Source: Streptomyces viridiviolaceus (GTDB lineage: Bacteria; Actinomycetota; Actinomycetes; Streptomycetales; Streptomycetaceae). From it: a DNA stretch of 64,000 nt. The notes under the pieces were generated by a model. That model saw only the letters and a program-made list of their open reading frames with translations, had not been told where the DNA came from and did no database searches. The translations under genes and the position numbers were made by a program. Positions 49,925 through 58,555 of this stretch are shown here, piece by piece; position 1 is the first letter of the stretch; each line of letters begins with the position of its first letter. The DNA is taken from contig NZ_BMWA01000033.1 of the NCBI RefSeq assembly GCF_014650995.1, positions 37,504 to 101,503 on the forward strand. The letters are read 5' to 3'.

Positions 49925-51270
49925 ATGAAGCCATCGTCCGGCGCCAGGCGGCTGCCTGCCGGCGTCACCGCTCACCGCTCACGGAGACCGTCCTTTACGC
50001 ACAACGACACACCCACGGCTTCTCACCGCCTGCTTCGAGCCCGCACACTCGCCGTGTCCACGGCGGCCCTCTTCCAGTCGCAGGCCCTGGCGGGGAGCCC
50101 CGCGCCCGCCGCGCCCTCCAGCGCTCCGGCCCAGGGGCCGAGGGGCGTCTCCTCCGTCACCTACCACCTGGGTGACCGGGCCTATCGGCTGCCGGGAACC
50201 GGGGAACCGGTCGAGATCGCCGCGACCGTGCACTACCCGAAGGGTCTGGGCACCACGCCGCGGCCCCTCATCGTCCAGCTGCACGGCTGGCACGAGACCT
50301 GCGCGGACCGGACCGCAGCGGTGGCCCGCGACGCCGCCGAACAGGCCGGGGACTGGGACGCGTACGCGGCCGCCGGCCAGAAACTGTTCAGTTGGCCCTG
50401 CGGGCCAGAAACTGTTCAGTTGGCCCTGCGCCCCGGCACACGTCCCATCGCCAACGAGCGCGGCTACGACTACCTCGGCGAGGAACTGGCCGGCCACGGC
50501 TTCGTCGTGATGTCCATCCGGGCCAACGGCATCAACGCCTCGTCGGTGTGGGGCGACGCGAACGCCTCCGCACGGGCCGACCTGATCAACAAGCACCTCG
50601 CGCTGTGGCAGCAGCTCAACGCCTCGGGCCGTGGCGCTCTCGTCGGCGCGCTCCGCGACGCGGTCACGGACAAGCCGCAACGCGTCGCCTCCAGGCACCG
50701 CATCGACCTGAACAAGGTCGGCGCCATGGGCCACTCGCGCAGGGGCGGGGGCGTGACATGGCAGGCAGCCGATCGCCACAAGGTCCAGTGGCCCGCCGGA
50801 GTCACGGTCAGGGCGGTCATGGCGCTCGCCCCCGCCTACAACGTCATGACCGAGGACATGACCGCGTACGGGATCACGAAGGCGCCCGTGGCCGTGGTGC
50901 GGGGGACCTGCGACGGTCAGGTCGGCCGTGAGGCCTTCTCCTTCACCGCCGACGCGACGGACAAGAGTTCCGCCGGGTTCTACCGGTTCGAGATACACGG
51001 CGCGATCACAACTACTTCGACACACAGTGGTCGCCGGACAGCGGACAGGTCGCCGCCGGCGACGACGGCGACCACCCCGGCCAGTGCACCGTTCCCGGTG
51101 AGTCCGACTACGAGACCCAACTGACCGAAGCCGGCCGACGCCAGGTCGCCGCGGCCTACATCGACGCCTTCTTCCGGCGCCACCTCACCGGCGACAAGCG
51201 GTTCGATGCGATGCTGACCGGCAAGCGGCACCCCTGGCGGACATCGCCTCCGTCGACGTGGCGGCCGACC
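49925..51270 (+). pseudogene. secreted alpha/beta hydrolase, 28-bp duplication and frameshift
   Basis: A secreted hydrolase of about 430 residues. LAVSTAALFQSQALAGSPAP is the signal region, LIVQLHGWHETCADRTAAVA the oxyanion strand, and KVGAMGHSRRGGGVTWQAAD the nucleophile elbow with Ser in GHSRGG-like context. At about 51000 the frame is lost: FEIHGAITTTSTHSG should read HGANHNYFDTQWSPDSG, and the latter continues in the next frame to QLTEAGRRQVAAAYIDAFFR and beyond. This separates the catalytic histidine end from the body. A 28-bp duplication is also present at 50375-50430. No good start is seen. Confidence 0.78.
50375..50430. repeat. perfect 28-bp tandem duplication
   Basis: The 28 bases at 50375-50402 recur exactly at 50403-50430, inside the hydrolase gene. 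As 28 is not a multiple of three, it changes the frame after the first copy. Yet the protein is normal on both sides, so a compensating one-base change must be present nearby. Confidence 0.92.
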
Positions 51271-51454
51271 GGCGCTGACTTCGCGCTGTCCCCTCCCCCC
51301 GGCGGGTTCGTCCCGGGGGACACCCGCCATCAGACACGAGTACGGGTGCGAGCCGGGGTGCGGGTCAGTTGGCTGGTGTCGCCGTCCGCGGTGAACGGCC
51401 CGGAGCGCTACGGGGCCTGGGATACGGCTACTTCCACTCCGCCGTCGCATGCCA

Positions 51455-51660
51455 GAAGTTCCCCGTCCGCACTGCCCGTGGCCCAACGGGACGGTCGATC
51501 GGTGCAACCGCACCCTGCAGACCCAATGGGCCTACCGGAAGGTCTTCACCAGCAATGCCCAACGGGCGCGTACTCGCGCCCTGAACGACTTCTGCAACAC
51601 TGGCCGCCGACGCACCGCACTCGGTGACCAGCCACCGATCAGCCGTGAAACATCAGGATG
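51455..51660 (+). mobile_element. IS481-family transposase, C-terminal scrap
   Basis: PWPNGTVDRCNRTLQTQWAY, then RKVFTSNAQRARTRALNDFC and RRTALGDQPPISR, are the last part of IS481 integrases, including the glutamate region ('NGKvERfnRTL', where Glu is replaced by Asp here) and the terminal 'alggqpPisr'. Not functional. It lies directly at the 3' end of the hydrolase gene on the other strand. Confidence 0.78.
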
Positions 51661-51670
51661 AAGCATCCGC

Positions 51671-52627
51671 TTACGCGGTCTGTCTGTCACGGTAGGGCGC
51701 CAGGAACGCGGTGAGCGCCGACAGCATCGCTTCCGGGGCTTCCTCGGCGGGATAGTGGCCGCACTCAGGGAGGACAACGCTCTCCACGTCGTCGGCGGTA
51801 AGCTGCATCGTCGCGCCGACCGATGAGCCCAAGTTCTCCGCTCCCCCGATCGCGAGAACGGGGAGGGACAGCCGTCGAGTCTTGCGCTTGTGGTTCTGTT
51901 CGATGGTCGTATCGAGCGCGCGGTAGAACTCGAAGCTGCACCGCAGGGCTTCCGGGTCGGCAGCGAGGATGTCGACGTAGTACTGGACGGCGTGGTCGGG
52001 CAGTGCCTTCGCTGATTTCGTGGCGAACTGGTGGCCGAAGTAGAGCTGTTCCCGTCCGCTGACCAGCTGTTCGTTGACGCCGGTGAGGCGGTTGAAGGCG
52101 AAGTGCCAGAGGCGGTCATTGGCCTCCCGGCTGCCGAAAAGAGGTGGTGTCGGGGAAAGTCCCGGGATCGCGGCCTCAGCGACGGCCAGGCGGTCGAGCC
52201 GGTCAGGGTGGTCCGCGGCCAGGGCATAGCCGGTCCACATCCCGACGTCGTGACCGACCATGGCGAATCGCTGGTGTCCGAGCGAGTCCATCAGCGCCAC
52301 CAAGTCGCCTGCGAGCGTGCCGGTGTCGTATCCGTCCAGGGGTTTGTCGGACAGTCCGACACCACGCGGATCGACCGCGACGACCTGGAAGTCCTGTGCC
52401 AGCGCGGGCATCAGGAGGCGCCAGGCGTACCAGGTCTGGGGCCAGCCGGCCAACAGCAGCAGCGCGGGTCCTTCGCCACCGGTCACGGCGTGCAGGCGCA
52501 GCTCGCCGGTATCGATGTACTGGCTGGTGAAGGTGTCGGTGAATCGGGCCGGGAGGTTCGGGGCCTCGAAGACGGAGCCGGGTCCTTCCGGCGTGGGCAG
52601 GTGGGCTGGCGACAGACTCACGATCAT
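51671..52627 (-). CDS. alpha/beta hydrolase, epoxide hydrolase/haloacetate dehalogenase-like
   Basis: A 318-residue alpha/beta hydrolase. LLLLAGWPQTWYAWRLLMPA is the oxyanion region, and FAMVGHDVGMWTGYALAADH is the nucleophile elbow with aspartate as nucleophile, as in epoxide hydrolases and fluoroacetate dehalogenases. VVAVDPRGVGLSDKP is the strand-4 motif. The catalytic histidine is in LPECGHYPAEEAPE. The start has only a close AAAGG; the next in-frame alternatives are poor. It lies downstream of the collapsed MFS gene on the same strand, and the TetR at 53338 probably controlled both. Confidence 0.9.
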   Translation of the reverse strand: MIVSLSPAHLPTPEGPGSVFEAPNLPARFTDTFTSQYIDTGELRLHAVTGGEGPALLLLAGWPQTWYAWRLLMPALAQDFQVVAVDPRGVGLSDKPLDGYDTGTLAGDLVALMDSLGHQRFAMVGHDVGMWTGYALAADHPDRLDRLAVAEAAIPGLSPTPPLFGSREANDRLWHFAFNRLTGVNEQLVSGREQLYFGHQFATKSAKALPDHAVQYYVDILAADPEALRCSFEFYRALDTTIEQNHKRKTRRLSLPVLAIGGAENLGSSVGATMQLTADDVESVVLPECGHYPAEEAPEAMLSALTAFLAPYRDRQTA

Positions 52628-52679
52628 CCTTTGCGGCAGTGGTTGACGGGGGTTTCACCGAGTGGGCAGAAGGCAGCGG

Positions 52680-53204
52680 AGCCACGCGTCATGGCTCTCG
52701 CTCGAGCAGTGGTGATGACGAGGCGGCTCAGTGCGCCGGCGAGGGTTGTCGCTACGACGGTGACGGCGAGGAGCAGGGTTGCGACGTCCTGGCGGGATCC
52801 GCCCCGTACTGCGCGAACAGGCCGGCGGCGATGGCGCCCTGGTCCCAGTCCGCCCATGGGCGACACCGTGGAGACGGTCGACGCTCGTCGGGTGTGCTCG
52901 TCGCCGCATGCCCGGAGAGCGGCGGCCAGGAGGGGGCGGCGGCCCGCACGGTCGGAAGCCGACGCGAACACCATGAGCGCGAGCACCGTCCCCAAAGGCG
53001 TGGACGGCGAAGACCAGCGTGGTGGTGAAGGGCCCGACGCCCATCTGCGGCGCCCAGAACGCATACAGCGGAATCGGCAGCGTCCCGCCCAGCATGACCA
53101 GGGTGTACACCGCGGCTACGAGCCAGAACCCGGCGCGCACCCGGCGCCCGTCGACGGGCGGACCGACGTGTGCGGACGTCTGGCGCGGTGTCGTTGATCA
53201 TCAT
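52680..53204 (-). pseudogene. MFS transporter, internally deleted and frameshifted
   Basis: The N-terminus MMINDTAPDVRT is followed after a shift by FWLVAAVYTLVMLGGTLPIP and LYAFWAPQMGVGPFTTTLVF, then by LGTVLALMVFASASDRAGRR, the end of helix 2 with motif A. About 250 central residues are missing; a last piece GAIAAGLFAQYGADPARTSQ, then LLLAVTVVATTLAGALS, comes from the C-terminal helices. It was a drug or metabolite exporter divergent from the TetR at 53338. The operator between them is intact. Confidence 0.8.
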
Positions 53205-53248
53205 GCGGCCTTTCGAGTGATGGAACCGCCGTCCATCACGCTAGCCAT

Positions 53249-53291
53249 CTTGGATCGATCGGTCAAAGATAGTGTGACCGATCGTTCCAGG
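53249..53291. promoter_or_regulatory. long TetR operator before the dead MFS gene
   Basis: CGATCGGTCA at 53256-53265 and TGACCGATCG at 53275-53284 form a perfect inverted repeat with a nine-base spacer. The symmetry extends to 17-base arms with 15 matches (53249-53265 and 53275-53291). It covers the divergent promoters of the TetR gene and the MFS/hydrolase unit. Confidence 0.8.
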
Positions 53292-53337
53292 ATGCAGGTA
53301 GGCTCACAGCAGAGTCGTGAAACTGGAGGTGAGCGCC

Positions 53338-53949
53338 ATGTCCGGCCGGAAGCAGTTCGACGTCGGTGCGGCCCTGGACCAGGCCATGCGAGTGTTCTGG
53401 CAGCGCGGATACGCGGAAGCCTCGCTCGATGCCCTCGGTTCCGCCACTGGTCTGGGCCGCGGCTCCCTCTACGGCACCTTCGGCACCAAGGACGCCCTGT
53501 TCCGCCAGTGCCTCGACCGCTACGTGTCGATCTACGGCGCGCAGTACGAGCAAGCGCTGACGGCACACTCCGGTGATCCGGTACGTGCGGTCGAGGCATA
53601 CTTCGACCTCATCCTGAGCCGCATCGCCGACCCGTCGGTTCCCGTGGGATGCCTCATCGCACAGTCCGCCGCGCAGTCACCGACCCTGAAGGAGGAGAAC
53701 AGCACTCAGGTGCGCGGCCTGCTCGACCTGCAGCGCCAACGGGTACGCGCGGCACTGGCGGACTCCTCGGCCGACGCCCGAACGCTCGACGAACTCGCCA
53801 CATTTGTCGTCGCCGTCAACCAGTCGCTGGCCGTACTGAGCCGTGCCGGCGCTTCGGACGCCGAGCTGCGCTCCGTGGCCCGGCTCGCCTGCACAACGGT
53901 GGCAGACACCCTCGCTCGGGCAGCACCGGAGGACGTCACCCAAGGGTGA
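53338..53949 (+). CDS. TetR-family regulator
   Basis: A 203-residue TetR regulator. FDVGAALDQAMRVFWQRGYA, then LDALGSATGLGRGSLYGTFG and TKDALFRQCLDRYVSIYG form the HTH. Cys111-type PVGCLIAQSA in the effector domain is conserved in this TetR subgroup (compare the regulator at 60313, which has VPQGCMIGNTTAE). ATG at 53338 has GGAGG eight bases upstream. It should control the divergent MFS/hydrolase unit through the long operator, but only the hydrolase remains. Confidence 0.93.
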   Translation: MSGRKQFDVGAALDQAMRVFWQRGYAEASLDALGSATGLGRGSLYGTFGTKDALFRQCLDRYVSIYGAQYEQALTAHSGDPVRAVEAYFDLILSRIADPSVPVGCLIAQSAAQSPTLKEENSTQVRGLLDLQRQRVRAALADSSADARTLDELATFVVAVNQSLAVLSRAGASDAELRSVARLACTTVADTLARAAPEDVTQG

Positions 53950-54653
53950 CGGGCACCGACTCCTCCGGGACTCGGCCTTCTGCAGCCCAGCATGCCGACG
54001 GCCGCACCGGGCATGCGCGGTGCCGCCAGGGGACAGTGTCGCAGAGGCCGGAGCATCCCTTCCCTGGCCCCGAATCCCACGGTCTTCGCACCAGCCTTCG
54101 AAGAAGAACTCTCCGTCGTCCGCCAGGCATCCTGCGCTCGGGTCCGCCACGACCTGCTGCTTGCACACGCACCCGCCTCTCTTCCCGAAGCCCCTCGCGA
54201 CGCCGCCGCCACCGAAGACGCACCTGTCGCCAGACTCCGCGACGCCATCTGCGATCTCCTCCGGCAGTACTGGGAGGTGGCCATCGAGCCGATGTGGCCT
54301 CAGATGCGGCTGGACTGGAAGCGGACATGACCCACCGTGCCCGCCAGCTTGCCCTGGGGGGGCGCCCGACTGCCGTCTTCCAGGTAGGGCTTGCAGGGGC
54401 CCAGTCCGCTGGGTCGAGGGCGGTTCGCGAAGGGTGTCCTGCCAGGGTCCGTCTTCAAGGATCACCGAGGAAACTGGAACGCCGGCCACGAGCTGCGCCT
54501 GCTCGTCGACGCCACCGTCCGCAGCGCGGCCCCCCGCCGTTCGACGAACAACGCGCCTCCGCGTCACTCCTCCAAGCGCCTGCACACCCCGCAAACCCGC
54601 CCGCCCGGCTTCGTCAACAGCGCTTCGACAGATCCGAGCTGTCGAGCGTGAAC
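53950..54653 (+). pseudogene. ArsR-type (DUF5937) regulator fragment and flanks
   Basis: In plus-strand frames at about 54070-54390, FAPAFEEELSVVRQASCARV, LRDAICDLLRQYWEVAIEPM and, after a shift, DMTHRARQLALGGRPTAVFQ resemble the N-terminal region of DUF5937-containing ArsR regulators ('l...We.ai.p.wpr mr..leaDv.hRar.la.gG'). The HTH half was not found. The rest of this 700-base stretch has no supported gene. Confidence 0.45.
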
Positions 54654-55193
54654 TCAAGCTGAGGACGGTATCGGGGACCGCAGGACGAGCCACTGCTCGG
54701 CGTCCCAGGCCCGGAACCGCTCTACTTCGGTGAACCCCAGCTTTGCCGCGAGGCGCATCGAGCCGACGTTGGCGGTCTGGGTGGAGAGCACCACCGGCTC
54801 ACCGGGAAGAACGCCTTCGAACCAGTCAAGTGCCTCCGCACACGCCTCGGCGGCATACCCGAAGCCCCACGCCCGTGGCAGGAACAGGTAGCCAAGGTCG
54901 GCTTTCCCCACCGCAGCCGGACGATGGTGCTCCGTTGCTCTCCTGAGCAGGATCTGGCCGATCATCGCCCCGTCCATATCAACGACAAAGCTCCCGGGCC
55001 ACCGCTCGGGCAACTCGGGCAACTCGCGCTCAAGCTCATCACGCGGGCGGGGTCCACCGAGGTAGGTGCGCACATCCGGCGACGCCAGCAGCTCGATGAA
55101 CGCCGCACGATCCCGGGCCTCGGGCTCACGCAGCACAAGCCTCTCAGTCCTGATCAGTGCAGGCGGCCACGCAACGGGTCCGAGGTCATTCAT
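54654..55193 (-). CDS. GNAT family N-acetyltransferase (RimJ/RimL type)
   Basis: A 179-residue acetyltransferase of the RimJ/RimL type. LIRTERLVLREPEARDRAAF is the N-terminal signature, KADLGYLFLPRAWGFGYAAE the acetyl-CoA motif A, and SMRLAAKLGFTEVERFRAWD the C-terminal motif. It probably acetylates the N-terminus of a protein or a small amine. ATG at 55193 begins the conserved part but has no strong ribosome site; the frame continues upstream without protein character. Confidence 0.88.
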   Translation of the reverse strand: MNDLGPVAWPPALIRTERLVLREPEARDRAAFIELLASPDVRTYLGGPRPRDELERELPELPERWPGSFVVDMDGAMIGQILLRRATEHHRPAAVGKADLGYLFLPRAWGFGYAAEACAEALDWFEGVLPGEPVVLSTQTANVGSMRLAAKLGFTEVERFRAWDAEQWLVLRSPIPSSA

Positions 55194-55676
55194 GTCGGCC
55201 GGCCAATCAGCAGGCTCAACAGCGATCGAGACTCGCGGCACCCATTGACTCCTCAGCACCCTGAGATGTCCGGAAACGGCACCACGGCCGCACACGCGCC
55301 GACATCGGCCGCGGGCCCGGGCCGGCGGCCCCCTCCCAGGGCGCACTTCGGGAGACCGCCCGGGCCTCGCCGTCCTGTCGATGTTGCACGGCACTACGGC
55401 GGTAGGACGGTCGGTCCCCGCGGCGCTCACTCGGTGCACCGGACAGGTGAACAAGGACGCCCGCCCGAGGCACACCCCGGAGGGGCGCGGAGGGATTCAG
55501 CGCTTCGCGCTGCCCATCACAATGCCGGGGACACCGGAATCGACGGCCAGGTCAGGCCAGATGGTGGACGGCTTCCTCCAGAAACACCGGGCGCAGGGTC
55601 GGTCGGCGAGGCCCCGGCGCGCTGAATCTGCCGTGGTCGGGTGCGACCCGCCGACCACGGCTGGTCACACAGCTTC
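55194..55676. other. 480-bp intergenic region
   Basis: Between divergently placed ends of the GNAT start and the amidohydrolase stop. No supported gene, RNA or repeat. Confidence 0.4.
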
Positions 55677-56918
55677 CTAGCGCTTGTCGATGGCGAGGCG
55701 GCCGTTCAGGATCACCATGCTGAGGTCGCGAAGGTTGCCGATATCCGCAGTGGGATCAGCGTTCAGCACGAGCAGGTCGGCGCGCTTGCCGGGGGCCACC
55801 GCGCCGAGGTCGGGGCGGACACACTGCCGCGACGCGCCGCTGGTGCCTGCGGCCAGCACCTGGGTGGGCGTCAGCCCGGCCGCCACCATCAGTTCGGCCT
55901 CTTCCAGAGTGTTGGCTCCGAATAGGCCCCGACCGCTGAAGGTGTCGCTGCCCAGCGCGATGTGCACGCCCGCCTCAGCGACCTTCTTGAGATTGCCGCG
56001 GGCGTGCGGGTGGGCATCGTCGATCCAGAGCGTGGGCGTGTAGGTGATGCCGTGTTCGAGCATCAGGTCGATGAGCGAGTGGTCGGTGAGCGGCTCGACG
56101 GTGACACCGTGCTCCAGGCCGTCCGCCCCAGCCTCGATCGCCTCGCGTGCCGCGGCTTGCTGGGTGGTGTGGACGGTAACCCGAAGGCCCCGCTCGTGCC
56201 CGGCCTCGATACCCGCCCGCAGGAGATCGAGGCCAAGCCTTTCCAACTCGACACCATCCGGAAAGGCAGGATTCTGCCAGAGGTACTTCGGCCCGCCGAA
56301 GTGTGCGCACGCGCCTTCCGACAGGAGTTTGATCGCGTCCACCTTGCGGTCAGCGAGGTGGTGCACCAGGTCGCGGACCTGCTGCACACTGTCGACTTCT
56401 CCCGTGAAGCGCTCGCGCGCCCAGGGGTTGCCGCTGAAGACGGTGGCGGCGGGATGCCCGTCGCGTCCGGTGATACCGCAACCGGTCGCCAAGAGTCGTG
56501 GGCCCCGCAGCGTGCCCGCGGCGATTTTGGCCCGTGTGCCCAGGATTCCGCCCGTAGGATCACCCACCGACTTGATGGTGGTGATCCCGTGGTCGAGGAA
56601 CAGCCCGAGCTTTCCGGGAAGCTCGTCCTCCTCGAAGGCCCGCATCGAATCCGGACCGCAGACCGCGCGCACGTCGTAGACATGGACATGAGTGTCTATC
56701 AGACCCGGCATGACCCATCCTTCGGCCGCATCCACCTCCTGTCTGCCCCTGAGCGGCTCGGCCGAGACCGAAGCGATCTCTCCGCCGTTGATGGCGACGT
56801 CGTACAGACCGGCGAGCGTCTGGCGGCCGTCGAAGACATGTGCGCGACTGATCACGAGGTCGTGGAGCGCAGCACCGCGAGCCTCGGTGCTCGACATTGC
56901 AACGGACCCCTTGGGCAT
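55677..56918 (-). CDS. metal-dependent amidohydrolase (prolidase/imidazolonepropionase-like)
   Basis: A 413-residue amidohydrolase. The metal site begins with VMPGLIDTHVHVYDVRAVCG (His-x-His), then ADRKVDAIKLLSEGA with the bridging lysine, LRVTVHTTQQAAAREAIEAG with the third histidine, ADGLEHGVTVEP with the fourth, and LGSDTFSGRGLFG with the aspartate. The C-terminus PGKRADLLVLNADPTADIGN returns to the composite beta domain. The substrate could be an Xaa-Pro peptide, a lactone or a cyclic amide. ATG at 56918 has AGGAG eight bases upstream. A 25-base operator (56946-56970) precedes it, matched upstream of the Rrf2 regulator. Confidence 0.92.
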   Translation of the reverse strand: MPKGSVAMSSTEARGAALHDLVISRAHVFDGRQTLAGLYDVAINGGEIASVSAEPLRGRQEVDAAEGWVMPGLIDTHVHVYDVRAVCGPDSMRAFEEDELPGKLGLFLDHGITTIKSVGDPTGGILGTRAKIAAGTLRGPRLLATGCGITGRDGHPAATVFSGNPWARERFTGEVDSVQQVRDLVHHLADRKVDAIKLLSEGACAHFGGPKYLWQNPAFPDGVELERLGLDLLRAGIEAGHERGLRVTVHTTQQAAAREAIEAGADGLEHGVTVEPLTDHSLIDLMLEHGITYTPTLWIDDAHPHARGNLKKVAEAGVHIALGSDTFSGRGLFGANTLEEAELMVAAGLTPTQVLAAGTSGASRQCVRPDLGAVAPGKRADLLVLNADPTADIGNLRDLSMVILNGRLAIDKR

Positions 56919-56945
56919 CGCTCTCACTCCTGGCGCTCGGGAACA

Positions 56946-56970
56946 AACTGTAACCAATCCAGTGACAGTT
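56946..56970. promoter_or_regulatory. Rrf2 operator 1, before the amidohydrolase
   Basis: AACTGTAAC-CAATCCA-GTGACAGTT: arms of nine bases matching at eight positions. The same motif upstream of the Rrf2 gene (57484-57508) is identical at 19 of 25 positions. Confidence 0.75.
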
Positions 56971-57012
56971 AAGTCATGTGTCATGACGCAGTACGCATGC
57001 GTCACCGCTTCA

Positions 57013-57456
57013 TCAGTGGCCCCTCGGTTCGCCGTCGGAGGCCAGTATCTGCTGCAGCAGGCCGGCGATCGTCGTCCTGCCGAGCTGTTCCTCCAGAGCT
57101 CGTTCCGCGCTCCGGAACTCTGCGTCAAGCAGGTCGCCGATGCCACGTCCGACCTCGCACCCCCCATTGGGGGGATGGGTGTGCCGCGAGAAGATCTGCC
57201 CCTCCTCGACGGCGGCGTACGCGTCATAGAGCGTGATGTCCCGCGGGGCGCGGGCAAGGGACCAACCGCCCCCCCGACCCTCGGTGGACCACACCAGGTG
57301 AGCGTCTCGCAAGCGGCCGAGGATGCGCCGCACGAAGACCGGATTACTTTCAAGGCTGTCCGCGATCTCCGCGGAAGTCAACGAGCCCCCACGCCGGTGA
57401 GCCAGCATCGCAAGCGCGTGAATCGCGACCGCGCTCCTGCTGCTGAGCCCCGCCAT
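57013..57456 (-). CDS. Rrf2-family transcriptional regulator
   Basis: A 147-residue Rrf2 regulator. The winged helix reads SSRSAVAIHALAMLAHRRGG, LTSAEIADSLESNPVFVRRI and LVWSTEGRGGGWSLARAPRD. It has one cysteine (GGCEVGRGI) rather than the three used by Fe-S members such as IscR, so it probably senses a small molecule or thiol state. The ATG at 57456 follows GGAGCAGGGG closely. It lies 94 bases upstream of the amidohydrolase on the same strand, and the shared operator makes that gene its likely target. Confidence 0.92.
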   Translation of the reverse strand: MAGLSSRSAVAIHALAMLAHRRGGSLTSAEIADSLESNPVFVRRILGRLRDAHLVWSTEGRGGGWSLARAPRDITLYDAYAAVEEGQIFSRHTHPPNGGCEVGRGIGDLLDAEFRSAERALEEQLGRTTIAGLLQQILASDGEPRGH

Positions 57457-57483
57457 CCCCTGCTCCCGCCGTCGCCACCGATG

Positions 57484-57508
57484 AACTGGAACCAGGCTAG
57501 TTGCAGTT
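57484..57508. promoter_or_regulatory. Rrf2 operator 2, autoregulatory copy
   Basis: AACTGGAAC-CAGGCTA-GTTGCAGTT, 27 bases upstream of the Rrf2 ATG, with the same length and arms as 56946-56970. Confidence 0.7.
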
Positions 57509-57534
57509 AGATGGGTGGTCAACCGAGCGGCCCT

Positions 57535-58110
57535 CAGCCTCGGTTCGAGCAGGTCAGGTGCAGGGCGACGAGGGCCTGGACGCGGCTGGTGATGCGGGTG
57601 GTGGCGCATCACAGGCGCACACGAGCCGCCAGGTCATGAGGGCCGCCGTATGGTGCCGCCGGCGCCGGTAACCCTTGGCAGCCCAGCACTCCACGTCGGC
57701 CTTCTCCAAGGCGGAGATGATGCCGTGGGTGCGCGCCGCCTTGTTGTCGTGGACCGCGCCGGTAGCGCGGGTGCCGCCCACAGCAGCCGCCCCGCAGAAT
57801 CGATGATCACCTGCACGTTCATGCCGTGCTTCTTGCGCTTCCCGGAAGAGAAGGGCCGGCCGGCGGCGAACCGGCCGATGGGCAGCAGCGTGTCGTCCAG
57901 GCGCGCGAACGCCTTGGCGGAGGCGGTCTTCATCGCTTCGGCGAGGGCCGGTGCGAGGGAGGCCGGCACCTCGATGACCTCGGCGACGTACCGTAGGCGT
58001 TCGTGGTGCCGACGCCGAACCCGGCGGCGAGCTGGACGCAGGTATGACCGGAGCACGGGTGTGCGAGGACGAACAGGGCCTGGCGGCCCGCGCTCACGCC
58101 GCGCCAGCGT
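57535..58110 (-). mobile_element. IS5-type (DDE_Tnp_4) transposase remnant
   Basis: The order of pieces is that of the IS5 transposase at 4870-5356. HTCVQLAAGFGVGTTNAYG and, in another frame, RYVAEVIEVPASLAPALAEA give the N-terminal half. LLPIGRFAAGRPFSSGKRKK, LLWAAPALPA and HDNKAARTHGIISALEKADV carry the DDE region, and ITSRVQALVALHLTCSNRG is the C-terminal tail. At least four frameshifts and a deletion before the tail are present. Orientation and relationship to the copy at 4.9 kb suggest the same IS type. Confidence 0.8.
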
Positions 58111-58239
58111 GTTCCACTTCGTGGCGGCACACCCGCAGACGTGCGGATAGGTGGCGGAGGGCCGAGGCGGACACATCGACGCCGGAACGGCCCGGAGTCG
58201 AAAGCCGCAGCCACGCAGCGCGAGGTGGCGCGAGAAGGC

Positions 58240-58400
58240 GAGCCGCAGGAGCCGGTGCCCGGTACCAGTTGGTCTTCGCCGACCGGTTGGTGGCCACGCT
58301 GATCCGTCTGAGGCACGACTGGCCGCACTCGGTTCTGGGGCTGCTGTTCGGTGCCGATCGTTCCACCATCACCCGACGAATGCCGCCCGTGCAACGCACG
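58240..58400 (+). mobile_element. transposase N-terminal scrap
   Basis: RYQLVFADRLVATLIRLRHD, then LLFGADRSTITRRMPPVQRT, is the helix-turn-helix start of IS5-superfamily transposases of the HARBI-like type. No catalytic part follows. It lies head-to-head with the remnant at 57535. Confidence 0.65.
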
Positions 58401-58555
58401 CTGGGAACGCGACCGCCACTGGCACTCATTCGACCGCATCACTGCCACCTGCCGCGCCGTTGCCGGCAGCCTGGTGACCGACCGCACTGCGGCCACCTGA
58501 ACCGCACCCCTCAAACAGGGCTCCACGACCTCCCCCGCCATCACGCACCAACTCG

